Part shown: in pieces, positions 44,687 through 56,675 of the stretch
Position numbering within the stretch: the first letter of the stretch is position 1
Layout of the letters: every line of letters begins with the position of its first letter
Assembly: GCA_030762895.1 (NCBI GenBank)
Contig: CM061062.1
Span: forward strand, 6,785,293-6,849,292
Reading direction: 5' to 3'
Length of the DNA stretch: 64,000 bases
DNA from: Sophora flavescens
Lineage: Eukaryota; Streptophyta; Magnoliopsida; Fabales; Fabaceae
Position numbers and translations under genes: made by a program
Notes under the pieces: generated by a model
What the model saw: only the letters and a program-made list of their open reading frames with translations
The model's database searches: none
What the model was told of the DNA's origin: nothing

Positions 44687-45360
44687 TGTTGGACGGCGCG
44701 AGGTGCAGTCCCGTCCATTGCATTTGCTGTTGGATGGGTCGAGTCCATTGCATTGCATTTGCTGTTGGACGGCGAGGTCCAGCCCATTACATTGCACTTG
44801 CTGTTGGACGGGGAGGTCCCGTCCATCACATTTGCTTTTGGACGGGTCCGATCCATTGCTTTGCATTTGCTGTTGGACGCATCCAGTCCATTGCATTGCA
44901 TTTGCTGTTGGACGGGGAGGTGCCGTCGATTGCATTGCATTTGCTGTTGGACGGCGAGGTCCAGTCCATTGCATTGCATTTGCTGTGGACGGGTCCAGTC
45001 CATTGCATTGCACTTGCTGTTGGACGGCGTGGTCCAGTCCATCGCATTTGCTATTGGACGGGTCCGGTCCATTGCTTTGCATTTGCTATTGGACGGGTCC
45101 AGTCCATTGCATTGCATTTGCTATTGGACGGCGAGGTCTAGTCCATTGCAATTGCTGTTGGACTGCGAGGTCCAGTCCATTACATTGCACTTGCTGTTGG
45201 ACGGGGAGGTCCCGTCCATTGCATTTACTGTTGGACGAGGAGGTTCCGTCCATTGCATGTTTAAACTTCTGTTGGACGAGGAGGTCCGTCCAGTCCATAT
45301 CTAATTTTGCATATCTAACTTTTGTTGGACAGGGAGGTTCCATCCACTACAATTTTATTT
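44687..45360 (+). repeat. About 35-39-bp minisatellite array (GGACGG..CCGTCCA type)
   Basis: About 17 units of TTGCATTTGCTGTTGGACGG followed by CGAGGTCCAGTCCATTGCA. Each unit has an inverted GGACG..CGTCC or GGTCC..GTCCA pair. Long open frames on both strands across it arise because the period lacks stops; they are not genes. Confidence 0.9.
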
Positions 45361-45580
45361 TCAGGCTGGAGGCTAAAGAATAAAGAAAAAGAAGATAATG
45401 AAGAAAGGACGAAGAAAACAAGGAGAAAAGGACAATCAGTAAAAAGAAGAAAGGAGATTGAGTTACTTCTCCTAATCCTAAAAAACCCATCTTACATGTC
45501 AGACAAAACCCCCATCTCCTTCTCTTTTCAAACATGCAACCTTCACGTCAAATCACCTTTTTCCCGCTGTTCTGGCCGCC
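45361..45580. other. Flank between array and gypsy LTR
   Basis: A/G-rich (45370-45470), then ordinary sequence. No feature recognised. Confidence 0.4.
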
Positions 45581-47933
45581 TGTAATATCCCAACTTCCAC
45601 AAGGATACTACTGAGTAATAATATATAAACATGTTTATAACATCAGGAATAATAGTTGAACATAGGAAATTTTTAAAATAAGTGAAACAAATTTCTATAA
45701 GATATTTTTGTAGAGTTGAACATATGATTGGAATTAATTTAATACGAATAACCATTTAACCCCTAATCAACAATTCAATTTCATGTAAACATTGACTCCT
45801 AGTAAGACTCCCACTTTGATCCGGCTGTGAAAACTAACGTATCTTGGGACACTATTGGGTGACTGTCAAGCAATCTCCCGAACTTGCTTATCAGTTTCCA
45901 ATATGTACCTATTATCTGAAACAAAGAGGAGCCAGGCGAGAAATGAATCTCAATGAGTTCCTTCTTCAAGCAAAGCATATTAGTAAACAATATATTGTGT
46001 TTAATTGTCCTCGTTGAATTACACATACTTACTTATATGCACACATATCAAATTAACCTCACGTAGTGGTAAAGTTTCTCATAGCCAACTTACCTCTCCA
46101 TTTTGCCAGGTGTGCACTCTATGGACTAAAGCAGGCTAAAGTAGCACTACTCAAACTTTATACCACTACGGAATTATTCTCTTATAACTCACCCTTTCAT
46201 CACCAATTCTTTCTACTGGGTCCTTACTTGGATTGAGTTATTTACTGAATGTGAATCTAAGCATAGACATTTTAAGGAGAGAAACCTTTACTAGGTACCT
46301 CAAGTGTGAGCGGAAATAAGGCATGCGTAGTTTAAATTGGTTGATATGGCAGTCAGAGCTCTATGACAACAATTAGGCGTCCCTTAATTGTTAGTACCAT
46401 ATCCTAGCCTCCAAAAAAATGAAGGACTTAACATCTCACCTACAAGAATATTGTGGCCTTAAATAATGGCTAGAATAGTTTTGAAACCTTAAGTTTCACT
46501 AAACAAAGACCATTTTAAGTTTTTAATGTCATGCTATGATTCATTTTCTCATACTCTTCTCTAATGGAAGTCAAATGCATTAAATATTCATCAACCATAC
46601 CAAGATGATAACTTCATTAAACATGCATAAAAATGCAAAGAGTGAAGACATAGCACAAATGGAAATGTCACACCTTCATATTGCAATTTATACCAACCAA
46701 ATCACCATGTAACAACCGCTAAGGTAGATCATACAGCCACAAAGAGCACCATACCAATTGCACATATACATATTATTCATGGTTGGATATAATTAAAACA
46801 CATAGGAATCTATTCCACACAATTCAAGTACCACACAATTCAAGTACCCATATGCTCACAGTTATGTAAACAGAATTTACAGCAACATTGGAACTGGTTT
46901 TTATCCACAAAAACTTCATCAAAATTAGAACTTTCAGAGCCTAAATTATAAAAAAATAAGTCTATTTTCTATTAAGACAGGATTTATCTCAATCCAATAT
47001 TTGTACAATTTACTACAATTTAAATACTACAACAGTATCAGTCCAGAATTTACAGTACCAACAGTAACTTACATGTCATTTTTTGACTTTTATACTTAAT
47101 GAAATCGAACCATTCCAGAGCCCATTTCGAAGGAAAATGGGTCTACTTTCTAATGGTACAAAAATTACTTCGAAATAAGCCCTGTAGAGGAAGTTATGGA
47201 TGAAACACTAACAGGGGTACATTAAGGGTTTGAAGGATTTGACAGCCCCTTGAAAATTTTTCATCCAAAACCACCCCAATCAACATGAAATCAAAACCCC
47301 ATTGTTACAAAGCATATATCAGTTCAGAACAAACATTCTACCAAAGCAATTTAAACAATCTAACAAGTAATTGGGATTTATGGTTACCCAATGTTACAAA
47401 CAACAAGAACTCACATGATTGAAGCTAGAAAATGAAGACTTGGTGGTTATGGAAGCAAAGTTGTAAATGTTGATCTCCCTAGGGTTCCTCCTTAATCTGA
47501 TTATAGTTCCCCTTTTTTGGTCTTCAATGCAGCTGCTCCTAGCTCTCAAGGAAAGGAAAATGGTGTAGGTCTCATGGTAGTTATGGAAGGAATGGAGAAA
47601 ATAGAGTGGTGGGGTGATGGTGTGTGTGTGTTGACTGAAATTTTTGAGGGAGAAGAGAGTAAGGAGAAGAGTTGTTTCTGTTGAGGGAGGAATGAAAATG
47701 AGATACCCATCCCCCACTCCCTAAACTGGTCGAAATTAAGAAGGAGAAGAAAGAGAATTGGTCAGCCAATGGTTGCTTGATTTACTCGAAAGGTATTGGT
47801 CAACTAGTGGATTTTAGGATAGAGGTGGATAAGTTGGTTTAAAATAAGTGGGTGTGTCTAAAAAAGGATCCAAATACTCCCATGTTAGAATTATAATGAA
47901 AAGACTAAAATACCCTTGGGAAAGGATATTACA
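45581..47933 (-). repeat. Minus-strand gypsy LTR (TGTAATATCC type)
   Basis: 2353 bp with perfect inverted ends TGTAATATCC / GGATATTACA. On the minus strand it starts TGTAATATCCTTTCCCAAGG and is preceded by AATTTCTTTAAGGAGGATAG (47934-47955), typical of a chromovirus (Tekay/Del) polypurine region. It is therefore the 3' LTR of a minus-strand element. A leader rich in C/T runs from about 47720 down to 47460. No flanking 5-bp duplication is visible because the element is incomplete. Confidence 0.75.
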
Positions 47934-50298
47934 TTTCTATCCTCCTTAAAGAAATTTTGTCCTCAAAATTTAGACAACTTAAATACCCATACAAGAATCT
48001 AAACACTTAAACATAGAATCATAATGCAAATCTCATAAATCACACTAAACACCAATTGTTGTCTCAACAACCTTCCCACATCATGACAATTAAAAGCATG
48101 CAAGTAAGAATTAAGACACAAAACAACTTCAGTTTGGATCCCATTGGTATTTATATACATTTAAAGCGTACAATAAAGCAAAGTCGTCCTTTGGTACAAG
48201 TAAGATTGCTAATGCTTAAGAGTTGCATTTAGGTTCCTAGATGGTTCCCTACAAGATCCTTTGTCTAATAGCTACAAAGCTACCGCTATGTACTCTGATC
48301 AATAAGGTTTCATTTGTAAGTTTGAATCTATATTGATGAACTGGTCATAATCATTAACTACTTGGTTATCACTGATACTTGGTTCGCTAGGGTCCAATTA
48401 TCATACATGACAGATATTCCAATCAATGGAGAGCTGATAGAAAATTTATGACAACAATATTAATAAGAGTATAGCACACAATCTTATTCAATTAGTAGTG
48501 GTACTCATTATATCAAATCATTTTAGATCTCACTAATTTAGAAAATCGTATCAAACACATATATGGTCATGTACATAAGGATATGGCACACGGGGAATAA
48601 CTGATTGGTACCTATTCATGTGCACAATCTAATAAATGATGCAGGCCAATGATTCTTATCGATCACCTATATTGAACACGATCAAGAAATAACATACTCA
48701 ATGCTATGGTAGCACATCAAGATATGGACATGTTCTAAGCATAAGTCTACCACGAGCATCCCATAATACCCGAGATAGAGCAAAAAAAAATATTGATTTA
48801 AATTCTTCAAATACAATTTTCAGTGAATCTAAATTTGTCTTGAAAGTCTTTTTCTAATACTCTATTATAAGAAAACTTAACTGGAATTATTCGGTTTTGA
48901 AAGTGAAATTGAGATTTGTACTCATTAAAATCTACAGAAAGGTTTTGAATTGTTCAAAGGTTTCCAAAGGGATATATCGTCAAATTTGTAATAACGTTTT
49001 AAAAGAAATAATGGGCTACAAAAGAATTTATGAGTTTGCAAAAGTTCTTTTGTTTATAAAACAAACCTTTTCTCAGGCATTCCTAAAATATAACAAGTTA
49101 GGAAAAACACACAATGTCAAAATTCAAATATTCCATAACAATATCAACATACAATACTCAATTACACATCATCATACAACATGTGCAAAAATTTCTTAGC
49201 ACCTATAACATTTACAACATATGCACAGTAACTTTGGTGCTTTTAATAAAATATCAAACGAAGTTGGATTTGAGTATATGACCACTCTTTGGAAATTATA
49301 GGTTGTCTAGTTTTTGAATAATTTTTTTTTACAAAATAATCCTTCAATTTGTACACTTCAACAAATGAAGACATTGATGTACACAAGCAGAACAACTATT
49401 GTCCCTCAACTGGAGACACATTTTAAAATGTGAATACTCAGTGAAATCCAATGAAATTTGTGCTCAAATTGAAGAAAAAACAAGTCTAGTTTTCACATAT
49501 ATGCCCAGTTTTCCAAAATATAATTTGTACAAGATTATAACTGAATGAAGACACAAAGGTCAGGCTGAAAATGTGTTTTTTTCACAATCAGTAAACTATA
49601 ACTTTGGAAATTAATTCAGTGGGTAATAACTCAACCAACTCATGCAAATGAGATGTCTAAATTGAAGCCTCGAAAGTCTAGTTTTTAAAACTATGCCCAG
49701 ATTTTAGAAATCAAATTTGTACAAAAGGTTTTGATTTAAATAAGACACATAGGTCAAAACAGGACACCAAACTATCTTCCAGCTTATGACACCTTTTAAA
49801 TTATCGATACCCACTCAAATTCCATCAATTATCCAGCAATCAAACACATCAGATCATACTTAAATCATAACCAACAAGTAAGAAATTGAATAAACCAAGT
49901 TTAGTTTTCACAAGTTTCCTCGAATACACGTTCAATACTTCACATAATCAACATACATACTCATTACACTCATTTCAAGTATCTCAAACTTAATTATTCC
50001 AGCAAGCAAAGTAACTTTCCTCTTATTAATCTCTATGTAAACAGAATCTAACAATCAAATACTAATCAAACACATGTATAAAATTCATCACAGACAAAAT
50101 CATTAAGACACGGTATGATTTTCAACCAACAAACATACAAGGCAATTTCAAACACATTGGCCAGTTAGTACATGCTAAAAAAAAACATTAAAATAGCAAT
50201 ACATTAAATTAGAACCATACCATGCACATCTCAACAAAACCTAAATTTTTCTCTACTAATTTCTTTGGAATATTGTTTTAAAAAGTAATACTAAATCA
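47934..50298. other. Non-coding, AT-rich remnant between gypsy LTR and CACTA element
   Basis: Starts with the polypurine tract of the LTR above (GAGGACAAAATTTC on the minus strand, about 47957-47970). Beyond that there is no integrase, reverse transcriptase or other domain on either strand. The single 100-codon frame at 48897 has no recognisable features. Most likely decayed internal or flanking sequence. Confidence 0.5.
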
Positions 50299-50332
50299 CA
50301 CTAGTGGAAATAATGTAATATATGGGAATGTT

Positions 50333-50545
50333 TTACGTCAGTTGACCTTATGTTTGACGTTAAAAATGAGGCGGTGGCAGTTTTGTAAATATTAAATCAC
50401 TATTTACGTCAGTTGTTTAATGAACTGACGTTAAAAGTGATTTGCAAGAATTATTAACACTTTTAACTTCAGTTGTTTATACGACTGACGTTAAAAGTGT
50501 GATTTTTACTTCAGTTAAATAAATAACTGACGTATATAATCCTAT
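50333..50545. repeat. CACTA subterminal repeats, cluster 1
   Basis: Several copies of ACGTCAGTTGTTTAAT.., with inverted partners AACTGACGTTAAAAGTG, are arranged as palindromes of about 35-40 bp. In CACTA elements such motifs bind the TNPA-type protein. Confidence 0.85.
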
Positions 50546-50589
50546 ATCCCTAACTCATTCCTATTTTTCTTTCATTGTCATCTCCCTGT

Positions 50590-52810
50590 TGTCACTCTTA
50601 TCTGCAGTTTATTTCATAAGTTAACATAAAACAAGTTATATATGTATAATCAAATCGTATCTCATTGAAGCGATTCATAAGTTACAATTACATGATTAAA
50701 AGATAAAAAATTTCTGTAACATAGCCCTAAAATATAAAAAAGTTTCTGCTTCAACATTATTTTCTTCTCAGTCCTGTCCTCAGAAACTCCAATGGATGCA
50801 TCTCCTCCCTCACTTGAATTCCATGATGCATCGCGCGTGAATCCACAGTCACTAGCAGCGAAAGCAAAGTGAAATGGATCTTTGCATCACCTCCTTCACT
50901 GGAATTCCTTGATGCATCGTCTTGAATCCATAGTCACTTGCAGTGAAAGCAAAGTGAAAGGGATGACGGGGATGAAATAAAGTGAGGGAATCACATTACG
51001 TGATTCACCCAACCTTACCATCCATGTTACGTGATTTACTCAACCTCAGAAGTTTGTTGACCATTAAGACAGAGACCTTTAAGTCTAGGAATAGGAAGAA
51101 ATAACAACACCTCAAATATGATAGAGGCATATTGTGAACGAAAAAGCACGAAATATAGAGGAAAAGAAGAGGGGGGGGGGGGTGTAATACAGATCGATTG
51201 ATACAGAAGAATATGGTTCTTTATATAGAGAAGAGGATTAAGAGGATTAAGTTACAAGGTGAATGGAAAACTAGCACAGTAGTCAAAGGAATGAATGTTT
51301 TTGCAGAAACTTATACACTTTTAACGTCAGTTGTTTAATACAACTGACGTTAAAAGTGTTTTTAAAATAAAAAATATTTATTTTTAACGTCAGTTTTTTA
51401 TACAACTGACATTAAAAGTGTGTTTTTTACTTCAGTTAAATAAATAGCTGACGTAAATAATCCTATATCCCTATCTGAAATGCCATGTTGTCACTCTTAA
51501 CACAGGTCACTCCATATATATAGTGCAGTTTATTTCTAAACTTTTTTTTTAAACAAGTTTATTTTTAATCTTCATTAATTAGCTTGAATTAGTAAACAAA
51601 TTCTTGTGCAAATTAAAATAAATAAACACTTCACATAAAACAAGTTATATGTATAATCAAATCGTATCTCATTGAAGCGATTCATAAGTTACAATTACAT
51701 GATTAAAAGATAAAAAATTTCTGCGACATAGCACTAGAATATAAAAATTTCTGCAACATAGCACTAGAATATAAAAAAGTTTCTGCTTCAACAACAATTT
51801 CTTCTCAGTCTTGTCCTCAGAAACTCCAATGGATGCATCTCCTCCCTCACTTGAATTCCTTATGCTCCATCTGCTTTATCCACATTCACTTACTGCGAAA
51901 GCGGAGTGGAAGTGATGAGTCACATTACGTGATTCACCCAACCTTACCATCCATGTTACGTGATTTACTCAACCTCAGAAGTTTTTGACCAATAAGACAG
52001 AGACCTTAATTAATTAGCTTGAATTAGTAAACTAATTCTTGTGCAAATTAAAATAAATAAACACTTAACATAAAACAAGTTAAATATGTATAATCAAATC
52101 GTATCTCATTGAAGCGATTCATAAGTTACAATTACATGATTAAAAGATAAAAAAATTTCTGCAACATAGCCCTAAAATATAAAAAAGTTTCTGCTTCAAC
52201 ATCATTTATTCTTCTCAGTCCTGTCCTCAGAAACTCCAATTAATGGATGCATCTCCTCCCTCACTTGAATTCCATGATGCATCGCGCGTGAATCCACAGT
52301 CACTAGCAGCGAAAGCAAAGTGAAAGGGATCTTTGCATCACCTCCTTCATAGGAATTCCTTGATGCATCGTCTTGAATCCACAGTCACTTGCCACCAAAG
52401 CAGAGTGAAAGGGATGGCTGGGATGAAATAAAGTGAGGGAATCACATTTCGTGATTCACCCAAGCTTACCATCCATGTTACGTGATTTACTCAACCTCAG
52501 AAGTTTTTGACCATTAAGACAGAGACCTTTAAGTCTAGGTATAGGAAGAAATAACAAAAGTCTCAGCCATTTTGTGAAGGAATAGAAAACGCACGAAATA
52601 TAGAGGAAAATAAGAGGCTGTATTACAGACTGATACAGAAGAATGGTACTTCATATAGAGAAGAGAGACTAGCTAGCTGATTTTCTTGAAAATTGATCTA
52701 TAAACTTAATGCTCATTAAGAGGATTAGGTTACAATGTGCATGTGTAAGTAGCACAGTAGTCATGGGTAAGTAGCACAGTAGTCAAAGGAATGAATGTTT
52801 TTGCAGAAAC
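50590..52810 (+). repeat. Triplicated 5' segment of the CACTA element
   Basis: A block starting ATAAAACAAGTTATATATGT and running through AATCAAATCGTATCTCATTG and TTCTGCTTCAACA to CTCAGAAACTCCAATGGATG occurs at about 50625-51160, 51628-52000 and 52065-52560. The second copy is shortened. A subterminal repeat cluster (51307-51458) lies after copy 1 and another (52815-53018) after copy 3. The unit contains diverged copies of a 60-70-bp piece with GATGCATC(A/G)..GGAATTC that is open on the minus strand. Confidence 0.8.
51307..51458. repeat. CACTA subterminal repeats, cluster 2
   Basis: TTTTAACGTCAGTTGTTTAA / TACAACTGACGTTAAAAGTG palindrome and two decayed ones, as in cluster 1. Confidence 0.85.
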
Positions 52811-52814
52811 TTAT

Positions 52815-53018
52815 ACACTTTTAACATTAGTTGTCTTCAACAACTGACGTTAAAAGTGTTTTTAAATAAAAAATATTTATTTTTAACGTCAGTTGTTTAA
52901 TACAACTGACGTTAAACAATGACTTTTAACGTCAGTTTCTTAAGAGAACTGACGTTAGGAACTGACGTTAAATAAATGACCTTTAACGTCAGTTGTTACA
53001 AACAACTAACGTAAAATG
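52815..53018. repeat. CACTA subterminal repeats, cluster 3
   Basis: Four ACGTCAGTTG..CAACTGACGT palindromes in about 200 bp, ending close to a pyrimidine-rich leader (53090-53210) upstream of the transposase. Confidence 0.85.
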
Positions 53019-53529
53019 TTGTTTTATTTTTGGTTTTTGATTATAACGTTTACACCCTCGCACCTTCTGTACTTCGCTCTGTACGTCTCTGTTCTTCTCT
53101 TTTCATCACAGTCACTGTCACTCTCAACTCTCACTCTCACTCTCACTCTGCCCTAATCGCGAGATCATCTCCACTGCAACCACCGCGAGGGTTTCTTCGC
53201 CACCACCGTGAGGTACACTCTTAACCCCTAACTCTGTCTTTCCCGCTCATTCTTTGCAATAACTTGACATCTCTCTTTCCCCTTCTCGCGCACTAACTCT
53301 CCTTGTCCCTCTGCTCTCAGTAACCACATCGAATGTTGGCCACCACTCGAGCTCCCCTCCCCACCACCATGCGAGCACCTATTTCTGGCGAGTCTTTAGG
53401 GCACATTTTTTTATTTTTGGTTTTGAGTGTATGTTGAAACTGTAGTCTCAGTAGTTGAAACGTGAAACTGTGAGTTTGAGTTGTTTGGAATGTCTCTATT
53501 TTTGGATTTGAGTGTATGTTGCTCTGCTG

Positions 53530-53645
53530 GTTGGTCTGTCATGGCCGTGATGCTCATCACGGTTAGGCCGTGATCAGTTCTGCCTGTGAGGGTCTGGTTC
53601 AGTTGGCACGTTACAGCCATGATGGACATCACTACCAGGCTGTGA
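53530..53645. repeat. LTR-type palindromes in the transposase leader
   Basis: ATCACGGTTAGGCCGTGAT (53556-53574) with GTCATGGCCGTGATG just before it, and CATGATGGACATCACTACCAGGC (53619-53641) after it, have the vocabulary and spacing of the LTR A array. No LTR remainder is seen around them. Confidence 0.6.
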
Positions 53646-55412
53646 CCAGTGCTTGGCAATCTTCAAAAACTAGTTTTCAATCTCCCGTATTGTCCTTATA
53701 TTGGATATATGTTTTGTATATCTACAGAACCTATCTAGTTATGGATCGTAGTTGGATGGTTTGTAAGCGCACTAGTGCTGAGTATTTGAAGAGGGTGGGA
53801 GAATTTATAGAATTTTCTCAAAGGAATGTTCCTAATAGTAATGGAATGTTCTGTTGTCCTTGTGTCAAGTGTTTGAATACGAGGAAATGTACGGTGAAGG
53901 ATATACGTACTCATTTGATTTGTGAAGGGATTTGCTTGAGTTATACAAGATGGATATGGCATGGTGATGTGTTGTTGAGTAGTATGGCAAGTGTCTCCCA
54001 AAGTGAGGACGTTGACGTAGATATGGAGGATGATCGAGTAGAGGACATGATCCGTGATATTGGACAAGAATATTTTCATCGAGCTCATGTGTATGATAGG
54101 TTGTGCGGTGATGCGGATAAGCCTTTATATCTAGGGTGTACTACTCATACACGGTTGTCGGCGGTGCTAAAATTGGTTTGTGTGAAGGCGAGAAATGGTT
54201 GGACCGATAAAAGCTTCACGGAATTGCTTGAAGTGTTGAAAGACCTGCTTCCGGAGGACAACACATTGCCTGACCGTAACTATGAGGCCAAGAAGGTATT
54301 GTGTCCGATGGGTATGGAGTATAAGATGATACACGCATGCCCCAATGATTGCATATTGTACACCGGTGTTCATGAAGACAATCACGATTGCCCCAAATAT
54401 GGGTTATCACGATACAAAGTGAAGGGTGGTGGTGATGATGATGATCTTGATGATGTGATAAAAAAGGGTCCTCCTGTGAAGGTGTTGTGGTATCTTCCAA
54501 TAATTCCAAGGTTCAAGCGATTGTTTGCCAATGCGAAAGATGCGAAGAATCTTAGATGGCATAATGATGAGAGGAAACGTGATGGAAAGGTTCGTCATCC
54601 TGCTGATTCTATGGAATGGAAGATTATTGCTACTATGTTTCCGGATTTCACCGATGAGCCAAGAAACCTAAGGCTTGGACTTGCTACGGATGGAATGAAT
54701 CCTTATGGTAACATGAGTAGTATTCATAGTTCATGGCCTGTTCTGTTGATAATTTACAACCTGTCCCGTTGGTTGTGCATGAAGCGCAAATACATGATGT
54801 TGTCTATGATGATTTCGGGCCCAAAGCAACCGGGAAATGACTTAGATGTTTATCTAAGTCCCATGATTGAAGACTTGAAAACGCTGTGGGTGGAAGGTGT
54901 TGATGTAGTTGATGGTTATTCTCATGAGACTTTCAAGCTTCGTGCCATTTTATTTTGCACCATCAACGACTTTCCAGCATACGGTAACTTGTCCGGGTAC
55001 AGTGTCAAGGGGCATAAAGCATGCCCTATATGTGAAGAAGGCACATGCTACACTCAGTTGCATCATGGAAAGAAGACGGTTTACCTTGGGCATCGGAGAT
55101 TTCTTAGACGTGATCACCCATATCGTAAGATGAAAAAAGCTTTTAATGGATGCCAAGAGACAGAAGAAGCTCCGGCGGCCTTAACTGGAGACAGATTTAT
55201 CAGAGGGTAAAGGGCATCGATGTTATATTCGGCAAGTCCAAAAAGAAAGGTAAAGCTACTGAGAAAAACATATGGAAGAAGAGGTCGATATTCTTTGATC
55301 TTCCATACTGGTGTAAGCTTGATGTCAGACACTGCATTGATGTGATGCATGTGGAGAAAAATGTGTGTGATAGTGTGATCGGGACGTTTCTCAACATTCA
55401 GGGCAAGACAAA

Positions 55413-56675
55413 TGACCGCGCTGTCGCCACGCGCCAAAAAGAACGAGCGATTATTAAATAATGCAGTATAGTGCGACAACTCGGATCGTCTCTCAAGGAC
55501 TCTTTAGGTGTTGTTATTATTAACAGAAAAAGTTAGAAAAAGTTAGAATTGGGGGTTTTGAGATTGGAAACTAAATTAAAGAAGCAAAACAGAAAACAAA
55601 GCAAGAAAATAGAGCAGTTACCAAATAAGCTAAAGCGATTAACCTACTGATCTCGGTTTCCCAACTATCATCGGTTCATGCAACCCTAAGCAGATTCTAA
55701 TCCCCTCCCGGTTGTAGCAATAATTCACAAGCGGGACCACTACTACAGATATATGTCCCTATTCCCGAATTAAGCAAACGGGGTTAAGCACTTCGTGAAC
55801 TAAGCGAACACGAAACGTACACACGCGAATTAAGCAAACGCGATTATATATAGGAACATGATATCACCGAGATAAACCAACACAACACAATATACTCCTG
55901 AATTAAGCAAACAGAAATATAAAGCATGGCATTGAAAAGAGAAAAGGAAATGAAAACAGGAAATACAAGAACCTCAAGTATGGATAGAAACCAATTACAG
56001 TAGATTAATCTAGGAGACTAGTTCTCCATTACAAAAGAAAGACAACAAACTAAAAGGAAAACAATAGCTAACAAGTTCAGAAACTAGCCAAAACTGGCTA
56101 ATTCTGACTATCCCCTTCATTTCTGCCTAAGACTGCTTATATACACGTTTCTGGAGTCAGAGTACTCGCGAGGCGAAGCACTGCTCGCGAGGCGAATTAC
56201 ATGAAAGGTCTGCAACTCTTTGTCTTCTCGCGAGGCGAGCACATCCTTCGCGAGGCGAACTCTTCAGCTTCCAACTGTTACGCCCGTGGCATTCAACACG
56301 CCCAAACCGTGATGGCTTCTGATCTTCCAATACTCGCGAGGCGAACGCTTCAACTTCAGAATTGCCACGGCTGTGATCTTCAACACGGGCAAGCCGTGAT
56401 CGTCTCTGACTTTTTCATGGTTACAATACTCGCGGGGCGAGAGATTATTCGCGGGGCGAGTGGCTCCAGATTTATTACATTTTGTTAACCTGAAAATAGA
56501 AAATAAAAGTAAATAATTATTCAACTCTAAAACAACTAAATTAACATAAAAACAATTTACAGACTCAAAATACTACTTAGGAACAATCAAGTCTAATTTG
56601 GGTAAAAATGGTATAAAATAAGCACAAAGCCAAGGTCTTGACTAGTTATAAAACCAGTCAAACAGAGGCTCATCA
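55413..56675 (-). repeat. 3' LTR of element D
   Basis: 1263 bp. The palindrome array at 56165-56465 is followed in minus-strand transcription order by TATA at about 56136-56144, then leader sequence toward 55413. It lacks one palindrome unit present at 60353-60371. Confidence 0.92.
56165..56465. repeat. Palindrome array in U3 of LTR D (3' copy)
   Basis: About ten arms of CTCGCGAGGCGAA/CTCGCGGGGCGAG type, plus degenerate ATCACGG-type pieces (CCACGGCTGTGATC, CAAGCCGTGATC). Together they combine the vocabularies of LTR A and LTR B. Confidence 0.85.

Noticed and set aside
44581..45383. Long open frames on both strands (up to 226 aa) in the second minisatellite
   Set aside because: They follow the repeat period and lack stops only because each unit lacks them. 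Both strands and several frames are open at once, with no domain.
47394..47717. 107-aa minus-strand ORF in the TGTAATATCC LTR
   Set aside because: It lies in the C/T-rich leader of the LTR and has no domain. The composition explains the open frame.
53570..53740. Upstream extension of the transposase ORF before ATG 53741
   Set aside because: The part before 53741 covers the palindromes and has no protein similarity. MDRSWM at 53741 is the family's usual start.
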